Positions 1-8,099 of a DNA stretch of 64,000 bases are shown piece by piece. Every line of letters begins with the position of its first letter. The stretch's first letter is position 1. The DNA lies in NCBI GenBank assembly GCA_002731575.1, contig PCCE01000047.1, positions 1 through 64,000 on the forward strand, written 5' to 3'. A model generated the notes under the pieces. That model made no database searches. It was given only the letters and a program-made list of their open reading frames with translations, and was not told where the DNA came from. This DNA is from Gammaproteobacteria bacterium (GTDB lineage Bacteria > Pseudomonadota > Gammaproteobacteria > Pseudomonadales > Azotimanducaceae). The position numbers were made by a program, and so were the translations under genes.

Positions 1-689
1 GGCAGCGAGTTAACCAGCATGCTTTCCAGCAGTCCGCCGAGTATCAACACCACAAACTTCGTTACAAAGTAAGTCACCAGCAGAATTATGGCTACGCCAA
101 TGATGTTTGGCACCGCTGCCATCAAATCATTAATCATGCTGGATGCGGGTACAGAAATAGCAGGAATGTTCAGCACGCCTAGAGCCGCCACTACGATAGG
201 CAGCAATATCGCACCAAAAACTAAGGCACCAACAAACTTGGATATTTTCACATCATCGTTGCCGGTGCGCGCCGCTATCTGCTGATCTACCTTGCCCAGC
301 GCCATGCCTACCAGTTCAGAAACCAGCTTGACCAGAATCCAACCAACGTAACCAATAATGCCCGCGCCAATAATGTTGGGTATGACTCCTAAAAATTGCG
401 TCATCATGTCTTCAAGGGGCGCCAGCACATCGACTAAATCGAAATGCCGCAACACGGCCATGAGCACGAAGATGGTAAGCAGGGCTTTGACCAAGGAAGC
501 TATGGGAGTATCTAGCTGATTGTCAGCCAAAAAACCCACAGCACCCAGCAGGCGCCCAACAATGCCCGAAATTATTTTTACTACAAACAAACCAATGATC
601 AGAATGGCGAGGCCAATCAGTGCGTTGCCCAACACACCCGAAGCCGCTGGCCCGAGAAATTCTGTCATATTTTCAATTAAGTTATCCAA
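1..689 (-). CDS. Conserved TM-helix (mechanosensitive-channel-like) membrane protein, 3' end outside window
   Basis: The gene reads leftward off the window edge, so about 229 N-terminal residues are visible. I place the start at a TTG codon at 689-687 because AGGAG (702-698) lies 8 nt upstream; the nearest ATG (668) has no such site. The translation holds several long hydrophobic segments separated by short linkers, including two copies of an 'IPNIIG...' helix. That is the pattern of the TM_helix repeat found in MscS-related and CmpX-like proteins. Function is inferred from this pattern only: an inner-membrane protein, perhaps a small-conductance channel. The beta-domain typical of true MscS channels is not visible in the part present. 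Confidence 0.7.
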   Translation of the reverse strand, partial: MDNLIENMTEFLGPAASGVLGNALIGLAILIIGLFVVKIISGIVGRLLGAVGFLADNQLDTPIASLVKALLTIFVLMAVLRHFDLVDVLAPLEDMMTQFLGVIPNIIGAGIIGYVGWILVKLVSELVGMALGKVDQQIAARTGNDDVKISKFVGALVFGAILLPIVVAALGVLNIPAISVPASSMINDLMAAVPNIIGVAIILLVTYFVTKFVVLILGGLLESMLVNSL

Positions 690-1053
690 GTCGATATCTC
701 CTGTCTTTATCTACATCAGCAAGCAACAGGACATCTCTCGAGTATTTGCCGAAATCCCAAACGGTTAGAATAATTTGTTCTCCTTGCCCCCTGACCGATT
801 GAACCTATCTTGATGGCTTGCAGAAGTAGCCGGAGGCAATGGGGTTTTCCGTAAAGTTGTGGCGCGGTTGGCATCTGCCTTGGCTAAACAGGCGCTGACT
901 AAGCCTTGCGTGGGTAGCAAACAACACCTCGGCCTTGATTCGATAACAAAGAAGCCGCCCAAACTTTTAAGACCAATGCCATCAGGAGGAAGGGCAGCAC
1001 AAAAAAACCGCCTTTGTTATGGTCGGCCTCCACGTTTAAACAAGCCGATCACT
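690..1053. other. Intergenic region between divergent genes
   Basis: This stretch separates the leftward TM-helix gene from the rightward penicillin-acylase gene and should hold both promoters. An open frame upstream of 1054 (from 859) continues into the acylase frame, but it lacks a ribosome site and would put 65 residues in front of an obvious signal peptide, so I leave it out. I see no strong promoter, hairpin or repeat. Confidence 0.4.
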
Positions 1054-3423
1054 ATGCGTTGCAATTTCATTCTCTTACCCTTGCGCGTTGTTCTATCCCT
1101 AAGTTTGTTAGCAGCCAACCAATGGGCGCTCGCCAACGATAGCGCGACATATCAGGTTGACGGCCTCAGCGCCGAAGCCGAAATCATTGTCGATCAGTAT
1201 GGTGTGCCGCATATCTATGCCAACGATCATTACGATGTCTTCTTCGTGCAGGGCTTCAACGCCGCCCGCGACCGTCTGTGGCAAATCGACCTGTGGAAAC
1301 GTCGCGGCTTGGGTCAGCTGGCGGAAATTTTAGGCGCGTCCTATGTAGACCAAGACAAAGCCGCGCGCATGTTTGTTTACCGTGGCGACATGTACGCCGA
1401 GTGGTTAGCCTACGGCAATGACGCTAAGCGCATCGCCGAGTCTTTTACCGCCGGCATTAATGCCTTTATTAAGGTCGCCAAGACCAATGCGGATTTGATG
1501 CCTGTTGAGTTTGGTTTACTGGGTTACCAACCCAGCCAGTGGCATGCCGACGACGTCGTACGCATACGCAGCAACGGTCTGTGGCGCAATGTCGTCACCG
1601 AGGTATGGCGTGCCCAGCTCGCCTGCGCGGACCAAGCAGAACTGGCGGCCCGCTGGCTAAAACTGGAGCCAACTTGGCAGACCCAAACCCCTGCGGGATT
1701 AGACCCATGCGTAATTCCCGACAACGTCTTAGACAACTATCTGCTAGCGACCGCGTCAGTAAATTTCGACGATCTCAGTCCGCCGCAACGCATGGCCAAG
1801 GCGCTAACCAAGGCTAAGCGGGACGCCCACAAACTCGATGTAGGCAGCAACAACTGGGTAGTCACCGGATCACGCACCACTACCGGACGCCCAATTTTGG
1901 CCGACGACCCTCATCGCAGCCATGCGGTGCCATCGCTGCGCTATGTGGCACACCTAAACGGCCCGGGTATCAATGTCATTGGCGCAGGCGAACCAGCATT
2001 GCCGGGTATCTCCATTGGCCACAACGATAAAATCGCCTTTGGCCTGACGATTTTTCCCATCGACCAAGAAGACCTATACGTCTACGAGAAGAAACGCGGC
2101 GGCTACCTGTACCAGGGCGATGTGGAACCCTTCACACAGCGCGGAGAGACTGTCGCCGTTAAGAACGGCAAGGCACAAAGCGTGACGCTTAAATTTACCC
2201 GCCATGGCCCGGTGATTGCCGAAACCAAAAAACACGCCTTTGCCGTGCGCGCCGCGTGGCTGCAGCCCGGCATGGCCCCCTACTTTGGCAGTATCGAATA
2301 CATGCGCGCTGAGAACTTCCGCGAATTTGTCGGTGCCCTGAATCGCTGGGGGGCACCCTCAGAAAATCAGGTATACGCGGACATCGACGGCAACATTGGT
2401 TACAAACCCGCTGGCCGTTTCCCCAAGCGCGACAACTGGGACGGCCTAATGCCGGTGCCCGGCGACGGCAGTTACGAATGGGACGGCTATTTCGATATGG
2501 ACGTACTCCCCGAGGAGTACAACCCGGAGCGCGGCTTCAGTGGCACCGCCAACGCCATGAGCCTACCCGACGACTACCCAATTAAGAAATACAAAGTAGG
2601 TTTTGAATGGTCGGCCCCTTGGCGCTACAAGCGGTTGTGGGAGTACCTTGATCTACCTGAACCTCATAGCATGCAGGATTCACTCGACCTGCAGCGAGAC
2701 TACCACTCAGTGCTCGCGCGGCGGGTACTTGCCCTGCTGCCCAACTTGGCCGAGACCAATGCCGATAGCGGCGGCGGGCTATTGGCCGCTTGGGATCAGC
2801 GGCTGGAAGCAGACAGCGCGGCGGCTGCCCTGTGGAGTGTTTGGTATAACCGACATTTAAACCCGGCCCTTGGTCGTCATCTAAGCCAAACCTTGGCGCA
2901 GAGCGACACACCGCCTACCGATAAACCACTGTCCACTCTGACGGTGCTAGAGGTGCTGGCGACCCCGGCAGGTCAGGCACAGGCAGTAACCAGCCTGCGC
3001 GAGGCATGGGCTGCCACGGAGTTATTACTTGGGAGAGATTCCGGTCAGTGGCAGTGGGGCAACCTGCATCGCATGGTATTCGAGCATCCATTGTTACAGC
3101 GAGTAGAAGGTACACTTGCCGAGCAGATGCGCATTAAGGATTACCCCAGAGGCGGCAGCGCCAACACCACCAACAACACCAGTAGCGAAGACGACAGCTT
3201 CAATGTTCGCAGCGGCGCCTCGTTTCGGATGGTAGTCGACGTAGGGAACTGGGACGCTGCGCGCATGACCAACGCACCGGGCCAATCTGGTGATCCTCGC
3301 TCACCCTTCTACGATAATCTGCTGGAAAACTGGGCCACCGAAGGCCATGTGCCCATGCTATTCAGCAGAGAGAAGGTAGCTGAGAACGCAGTGTTTACGA
3401 TCAAGCTGAGGCCAAGCGACTAG
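1054..3423 (+). CDS. Penicillin acylase family protein (Ntn-hydrolase, secreted)
   Basis: A 789-residue member of the penicillin / acyl-homoserine-lactone acylase family. These periplasmic enzymes cut amide bonds of N-acyl compounds after autocatalytic cleavage into alpha and beta subunits. The ATG at 1054 is chosen because it begins a signal peptide (residues about 1-27, ending ANQWALA); no clear ribosome site is seen for any candidate. Typical family blocks follow: EIIVDQYGVPHIYA near the mature N terminus, FVQGFNAARDRLWQID, then SNNWVV where Ser265 would be the N-terminal nucleophile of the beta subunit, and RPILADDPH shortly after. Length fits the family. The substrate (beta-lactam side chains, acyl-homoserine lactones, other amides) cannot be read from sequence. 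The gene ends overlapping the convergent hydrolase by 4 nt. Confidence 0.88.
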   Translation: MRCNFILLPLRVVLSLSLLAANQWALANDSATYQVDGLSAEAEIIVDQYGVPHIYANDHYDVFFVQGFNAARDRLWQIDLWKRRGLGQLAEILGASYVDQDKAARMFVYRGDMYAEWLAYGNDAKRIAESFTAGINAFIKVAKTNADLMPVEFGLLGYQPSQWHADDVVRIRSNGLWRNVVTEVWRAQLACADQAELAARWLKLEPTWQTQTPAGLDPCVIPDNVLDNYLLATASVNFDDLSPPQRMAKALTKAKRDAHKLDVGSNNWVVTGSRTTTGRPILADDPHRSHAVPSLRYVAHLNGPGINVIGAGEPALPGISIGHNDKIAFGLTIFPIDQEDLYVYEKKRGGYLYQGDVEPFTQRGETVAVKNGKAQSVTLKFTRHGPVIAETKKHAFAVRAAWLQPGMAPYFGSIEYMRAENFREFVGALNRWGAPSENQVYADIDGNIGYKPAGRFPKRDNWDGLMPVPGDGSYEWDGYFDMDVLPEEYNPERGFSGTANAMSLPDDYPIKKYKVGFEWSAPWRYKRLWEYLDLPEPHSMQDSLDLQRDYHSVLARRVLALLPNLAETNADSGGGLLAAWDQRLEADSAAAALWSVWYNRHLNPALGRHLSQTLAQSDTPPTDKPLSTLTVLEVLATPAGQAQAVTSLREAWAATELLLGRDSGQWQWGNLHRMVFEHPLLQRVEGTLAEQMRIKDYPRGGSANTTNNTSSEDDSFNVRSGASFRMVVDVGNWDAARMTNAPGQSGDPRSPFYDNLLENWATEGHVPMLFSREKVAENAVFTIKLRPSD

Positions 3424-4316
3424 CTCCGCAGCGGCAACTCTTGGCAAATCTCTTTCAGCGCAGCCACAAAGGCTAGCGGCTGATCGAGAAACAGATGGTG
3501 TTGGGCGTCGGCAATTTCTCTAAAAGGAAACTCTTGCGGCACCAGTTCCTGCATGTATTCGAGGCTTTGGCGTGAATACAGCTCGCTGTTGGCGCCAAAG
3601 ATCACCCCTAGCGGCACGGTTAAAGACTGGAAGTCTTCGGGCTGACGATCTACTTCGGTCAAAGTTGTCAGCAGATCCTCATCAAACTTCCAGGCCCAGC
3701 CGCCATCCATGGGCATCAGCGAGTTGCGAGCAATGTACTGCAATATGTATTCGTTCTCGCAGGGCTGTGGCGGCTGCAAACGAAAACGCATGAGGGCGCT
3801 TTCTTTGTCTGGGTAGATCTTGCCCTGCATGCCGCCCATCTTCGGGCGATCGGGTATGGGTTCGTCGGGATGCCGAATACCGGAATCCACCAGCACCAAG
3901 CCTGCGAATTTTTCCGGGTGCAAATTAGCGGCCTTCACCGCCATGTAGCCGCCAAAACTGTGGGCTACCACAATGGTGTCCGCGCCGAGGCCAGCGTCAT
4001 CTATTACCGCCAATATCTCTTCGGCGTAGGTTTTGCTCGAATACTCGTAGCGGTAGTCCGAATCGCCCATGCCGGTAAGGTCCATGGCGGCAATCTGGTA
4101 TTGGTCAGTAAGTTGGGGGGCGATGAAGTCCCACCAACGCGAGTGGGCGTTCATGCCATGAATCAACAGCATGCCCGGCTTCCCCGGAGCAGGATAAAGC
4201 CGATAGGCCACGTCGCATTCGTCCACCTCAATGGTGCGACTCTCTGCGGGTGTATCCACCGCTTCCCAGAACCAATCAGGAATGGCCTGCGTATCTTCTT
4301 TATCCCAGCGTGCCAT
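3420..4316 (-). CDS. Alpha/beta hydrolase
   Basis: A 298-residue cytosolic alpha/beta-hydrolase-fold enzyme without signal peptide. Visible motifs are the oxyanion-hole LLIHGMNAHSRWW (near residue 53), the nucleophile elbow AHSFGG with Ser120, and the C-terminal catalytic His in DAQHHLF (273/274). AGGAGG lies 4-5 nt before the ATG. It is the last gene of a leftward set with two ACAD-type genes (4349-6764), 32 nt behind the first, which suggests it acts on the same acyl compound, perhaps as an esterase or thioesterase. Substrate unknown. Its stop overlaps that of the convergent acylase. Confidence 0.85.
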   Translation of the reverse strand: MARWDKEDTQAIPDWFWEAVDTPAESRTIEVDECDVAYRLYPAPGKPGMLLIHGMNAHSRWWDFIAPQLTDQYQIAAMDLTGMGDSDYRYEYSSKTYAEEILAVIDDAGLGADTIVVAHSFGGYMAVKAANLHPEKFAGLVLVDSGIRHPDEPIPDRPKMGGMQGKIYPDKESALMRFRLQPPQPCENEYILQYIARNSLMPMDGGWAWKFDEDLLTTLTEVDRQPEDFQSLTVPLGVIFGANSELYSRQSLEYMQELVPQEFPFREIADAQHHLFLDQPLAFVAALKEICQELPLRS

Positions 4317-4348
4317 GAGCCCTCCTTCTCATTCTCGCTAACTCGGCG

Positions 4349-5479
4349 CTAAAGGGCGCCGAATCGTTTCAGATGAAAATCTGCGTTGCCAAACAGCGTG
4401 TCGATAATGGTCAAACGCTTGAAGTAATGGCCGATGTTCAGTTCCTCGGTCATACCCATACCGCCATGCAGCTGTACCGCATTTTGGCCAACAAACTTGC
4501 CCGACTTACCAATTTGCACCTTGAAGGCACTGATGGCTTTTTGTGCTTCTGTGCCATAGCCCTCGTCCATACGCATGGCGGCCATGAACATCAGCGACTT
4601 AGATTGTTCATGCTCCATGAACATATCCACCATGCGATGCTGTAGCACTTGGAACTTGCCAATCGCTTGACCGAACTGCTCACGTTGGCGGCAGTACTCG
4701 ACGGTTTCTTTGTACAGTTTTTCCATGCAGCCAACGGCTTCAGAGCCGACGGCCAGAATGCCCTCATCAATAGCCTGCTCCAGTGCCGCATAGCCCTTGC
4801 CGACTTCACCAACGACGCTGTCTGCATCGACTTTGACGCCTTCGAGCGTCACCTCAGAGGCACGGAAAGCATCTACAGTTGGATAGTCACGGCGCGATAC
4901 GCCTGCGGCCTTGGTGTCTACGACAAACAGCGTAATACCGTCCTGATCGCGCTGCTCACCAGAGGTGCGGGCGCTTACCACCAACATTTGCGCTGCCGGG
5001 CCATTGAGCACGACTGCCTTGTAGCCATTGAGCACATAGCCGTCGCCATCGGCAGTGGCTGTTGTGGTCACATCTGCTAAGTTGAAACGCGCCTGTGGTT
5101 CGGCGTAAGCCAGCGCTGCTTGGGTGCTGCCGTCAATAATGCCCGGTAGCAGCTTGGCTTTCTGCGCGTCGCTGCCGCCGTGTTTGATCGCGCCGCCAGC
5201 CAATACTACGGTAGCCAAATACGGCTCTATCACCAGCCCGTGGCCGAACTGCTCCATCATCAGTGACGATTCCACCGCGCCGCCACCAAAACCGCCGTCG
5301 GCTTCGCTGAACGGTACGCCCAGCCAGCCCAACTCGGCAAAGGTGTTCCAGTTGCCGGCGTCATAGCCCAGATCCGAAGCCGCATTTTTTTGTCGGTCGT
5401 CGAAGCTGTAGTCGGTTTGCACGAATCGCTCAATACTCTCGTGCAGCATGTTCTGTTCTTCTGTGAAGGAAAAATCCAT
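4349..5479 (-). CDS. Acyl-CoA dehydrogenase (catalytic-type partner)
   Basis: A 376-residue flavoprotein of the acyl-CoA dehydrogenase family, catalysing alpha,beta-dehydrogenation of an acyl-CoA thioester. The N terminus MDFSFTEEQ is typical; the middle has the flavin/substrate beta-domain (AYAEPQARFNL...), and the C-terminal helical domain has CRQREQFGQAIGKFQVLQHRM and QLHGGMGMTEELNIGHYFKRL. It lies 88 nt downstream of a degenerate ACAD-like gene and 32 nt upstream of a hydrolase. The pairing resembles heteromeric (alpha2beta2) ACADs described from steroid-degrading bacteria; the assembly is inferred, not shown. Confidence 0.88.
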   Translation of the reverse strand: MDFSFTEEQNMLHESIERFVQTDYSFDDRQKNAASDLGYDAGNWNTFAELGWLGVPFSEADGGFGGGAVESSLMMEQFGHGLVIEPYLATVVLAGGAIKHGGSDAQKAKLLPGIIDGSTQAALAYAEPQARFNLADVTTTATADGDGYVLNGYKAVVLNGPAAQMLVVSARTSGEQRDQDGITLFVVDTKAAGVSRRDYPTVDAFRASEVTLEGVKVDADSVVGEVGKGYAALEQAIDEGILAVGSEAVGCMEKLYKETVEYCRQREQFGQAIGKFQVLQHRMVDMFMEHEQSKSLMFMAAMRMDEGYGTEAQKAISAFKVQIGKSGKFVGQNAVQLHGGMGMTEELNIGHYFKRLTIIDTLFGNADFHLKRFGAL

Positions 5480-5567
5480 TCATCTACCCCTTTGCTTAAT
5501 CAAAATGTTGCTTGGCATATTGGCTCATCGGCTGCCGCCAAGTTTTCAATGTTAGCCCATCCCTAGG

Positions 5568-6764
5568 CTACCCCTCATGCCTGTTAGTCCTGCTGCCCAA
5601 CCCCAGCCAATGTCTGGCTAGCAGGTCGCGCGGATCCCAGCCGTAACCGGATGCCGCTAGGGCAGCCAATGCCTCACTAGTCTGCAGCGCCGTATCACGC
5701 GCCGCGTGGCCCCGCGGATCAATCGGGCCTTCATTGTGACCGCTAAGACCCGCCGCTTGGGGCAGAGCATAATACCCGAAGCTGGCCAGCTGTAGAGTAC
5801 CAATTTGCTCTTGTAAGGCCTGGGCTTTCAGCTGCAATACACTCATGGGCAATGGCTCAGGCAGCTGGGCCGACCTTGGGGCCATAGCGCGAATCTCCAG
5901 CGCTTGCAGTCCCTGTAGAGCCACCTCGGCGGCGCTGAGTTGCTGTAACAGGTCGGCTGAATCTTCATGGGGCACGACCAGCAAATCTTCGCGCAGCAGT
6001 TTCAGCTGTTGAGCAATGCCATGAGAACTGGCACTGGGCAATATGGTGTCTTGGCCTGCCGCTGGGTCGGCTAGCGCCGCCAGCAGCCCGTCACCGCGTA
6101 GCGGCAATATATCTGCGTCCGCGACAGCTACTGAATCAAACTCCACATGAAACCAGCGCCCTCGGGCATTAGCCACCGGCGCCATGCTCAGGCCGGGGCT
6201 GTCGGCGCCTAATGCGCACGCCGTCCATGTATCGGTACTGTCCAGCGCCAAGCACAGCAGGCGGCTAGGCCATAGTGCATCTCTTGCCAACTCTGTTGAG
6301 GCCAGCAAGCCATCGGCCATGGCGCGCTTTTCGCCCACTAACACCAGTCTATTGTCACCTTGCTGCAGACGTGTTGGCAGCGCGGTCTTTGCATTTACCG
6401 GCTCAAGCAAGGCCAACGCCCAATGCGCGGCAAAGTCGGCGATCTCTGCCAACCAATACGCTTGCTGCTGAGCGCTGCCATGGGACATGAGCAGGGGCGC
6501 GACTACTGACATGGCGAGGGTATTCAGTGGCGGTGTTTGCGCCTGCTGGCAAAGCATCTGCCACTGGTAAAGTTGTTGCTTGGGCCAGTGCTGCCCGCCT
6601 TGGGCCAATGGCCAATGCGGTACCGACCAACCGCACTCAGCCAGCGCTGCATACCAACGCAAGCTGGCCAGGTGATAGCTGCTTGGCTGGGGCAACTGCT
6701 GGGGGTCGGGCCAATGCTCTGCAATAAAGGCTTGGGCTTGTTGCGCCCACTGGGTTTCAGTCAT
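5568..6764 (-). CDS. Divergent acyl-CoA dehydrogenase-like protein
   Basis: A 398-residue, Gln- and Ala-rich protein that is recognisably ACAD-like. The N-terminal domain reads LAECGWSVPHWPLAQGG, a middle part LLEPVNAKTALPTRLQQGDNR replaces the usual substrate loop, and near the C terminus FGYYALPQ...DPRGHAARDT resembles FadE-type tails. The usual terminal motif with the catalytic Glu (GG-S/T-x-EIQ) is reduced to TSEALAALAASGYG, so activity alone is doubtful. It is the first gene of the leftward set ending at 3420 and directly precedes a normal ACAD. A non-catalytic or regulatory partner of that enzyme is the simplest reading. Confidence 0.72.
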   Translation of the reverse strand: MTETQWAQQAQAFIAEHWPDPQQLPQPSSYHLASLRWYAALAECGWSVPHWPLAQGGQHWPKQQLYQWQMLCQQAQTPPLNTLAMSVVAPLLMSHGSAQQQAYWLAEIADFAAHWALALLEPVNAKTALPTRLQQGDNRLVLVGEKRAMADGLLASTELARDALWPSRLLCLALDSTDTWTACALGADSPGLSMAPVANARGRWFHVEFDSVAVADADILPLRGDGLLAALADPAAGQDTILPSASSHGIAQQLKLLREDLLVVPHEDSADLLQQLSAAEVALQGLQALEIRAMAPRSAQLPEPLPMSVLQLKAQALQEQIGTLQLASFGYYALPQAAGLSGHNEGPIDPRGHAARDTALQTSEALAALAASGYGWDPRDLLARHWLGLGSRTNRHEG

Positions 6765-6940
6765 TTAAGCTCTGGCCGGTTGCAAACTGTGTTGTAGGCT
6801 GCATAGCATCTGTTGTTTTCTCATTTCTTAAAGTCTGGGAAATCCCCGCGAACTGCTTTATAGCCGTAGATAATCCCTTGCGGGCAAGGCAACATAGCCC
6901 TCACTACAATTACGTTGCATTCAAAGAGGAGGAGAGACTC

Positions 6941-7798
6941 TTGGACTACAGCACTATTCTATACGACGTTGCAGACGGCATTTTAACCATCACGTTGAAC
7001 CGTCCTGAAGCGTTGAATGCCTTTACCAACGACATGCTAGTAGAGCTTATGGACGCCTGCGATCGGGCCGATGCCGATGACGAGGTTAGTGCCATCATTG
7101 TTACCGGTGCAGGTCGTGGCTTTTGCGCTGGCGCAGATTTGTCTCGCGGCGCTTCCACATTTGACTCCAGCGCTCGAAAAGACAAGCACGATGGCATCAA
7201 CCAAGACGGCGGTGGCCGCCTAACCCTGCGCCTGTACGAACTGAACAAACCCATTATCGCTGCCATAAATGGCGCTGCGGTGGGGGTTGGAGTGACCATG
7301 ACCTTGGCCATGGACATCCGTCTTGCCTCAACTGCCGCTAAATTCGGCTTCGTGTTTGCACGCCGAGGCATTGTGCCCGAGGCCTGCTCTAGCTACTTCT
7401 TGCCCAGAGCCGTGGGCATCAGCAAGGCACTAGAATGGTGCTATTCCGGTCGCGTTTTCCCCGCACAAGAGGCGTTTGATGGCGGCCTGCTGCGCAGCCT
7501 GCACGAACCTGAGGACCTACTCCCCGCAGCCCGAGCTATCGCTGAGGATATCCGCGACAACGCGGCTCCAGTATCGGTAGCACTGACGCGCCATATGATG
7601 TGGAAAATGCTCGGTGCAGATCACCCCATGGAAGCGCACAAAATCGATTCCCGTGGCGTCCACTATCGCGGCAAGTCCGGCGACTCCAAGGAGGGTGTTA
7701 GCGCCTTTTTAGAAAAACGCGGCGCGCAGTTTCCTGACAAGGTTTCTACCGATCTGCCAGAATTTTACCCTTGGTGGGAAGAGCCTAAATTCAAATAA
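6941..7798 (+). CDS. Enoyl-CoA hydratase/isomerase (crotonase) family protein
   Basis: A crotonase-fold enzyme of 285 residues. I place the start at TTG 6941 because AGGAGGAG (6927-6934) sits 6 nt upstream; an in-frame ATG at 6878 lies before that site and would add an unlikely N terminus. Family motifs are LNRPEALNAFT, the oxyanion-hole GAGRGFCAGADL and INGAAVGVG. The position usually held by the first catalytic Glu (GGGxEL) reads GVGVTM; the second region reads VPEACSSYFLPRAVG and keeps an acid. This resembles isomerase-type crotonases more than hydratases. It is divergent from the ACAD-like set and followed 25 nt later by a CDGSH protein. Confidence 0.85.
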   Translation: MDYSTILYDVADGILTITLNRPEALNAFTNDMLVELMDACDRADADDEVSAIIVTGAGRGFCAGADLSRGASTFDSSARKDKHDGINQDGGGRLTLRLYELNKPIIAAINGAAVGVGVTMTLAMDIRLASTAAKFGFVFARRGIVPEACSSYFLPRAVGISKALEWCYSGRVFPAQEAFDGGLLRSLHEPEDLLPAARAIAEDIRDNAAPVSVALTRHMMWKMLGADHPMEAHKIDSRGVHYRGKSGDSKEGVSAFLEKRGAQFPDKVSTDLPEFYPWWEEPKFK

Positions 7799-7823
7799 AC
7801 ACTGACGCATTGGAGAATTTGCC

Positions 7824-8063
7824 ATGTCTGATCCGGTTATTGCACAAAAAGCCCCCTACCCTGTCGAAGTAGTTGAAGGCAAAAAATATTTTTGGTGTTC
7901 CTGCGGCAAGAGTGGGCGCCAGCCGTTTTGCGACGGCTCCCACGAAGGCACCGACTTTTTACCACAGACCTATACCGCAGCAGAGAGCCGTACTTTGTAT
8001 TTCTGCGGCTGCAAACATACTGCCGGTGCACCTCTGTGTGACGGCGCGCACAACGCGCTGTAG
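7824..8063 (+). CDS. Double CDGSH iron-sulfur domain protein
   Basis: A 79-residue protein with two complete CDGSH-type cluster motifs: C25-x-C27, C36, H40 (FCDGSH) and C61-x-C63, C72, H76 (LCDGAH). Each should bind a redox-active [2Fe-2S] cluster through three Cys and one His, as in mitoNEET relatives; bacterial double-motif forms are known. GGAG precedes the ATG. It sits 25 nt after the crotonase and 36 nt before the DUF349 gene, so co-transcription with the crotonase is likely. A role in electron transfer or cluster delivery is inferred only. Confidence 0.9.
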   Translation: MSDPVIAQKAPYPVEVVEGKKYFWCSCGKSGRQPFCDGSHEGTDFLPQTYTAAESRTLYFCGCKHTAGAPLCDGAHNAL

Positions 8064-8099
8064 CGCGACTCCACACCACTAACCGAGATAGCACTCGTC

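Noticed and set aside
859..1053. N-terminal extension of the penicillin-acylase frame
   Set aside because: It would place 65 basic residues before a typical signal peptide and has no ribosome site.
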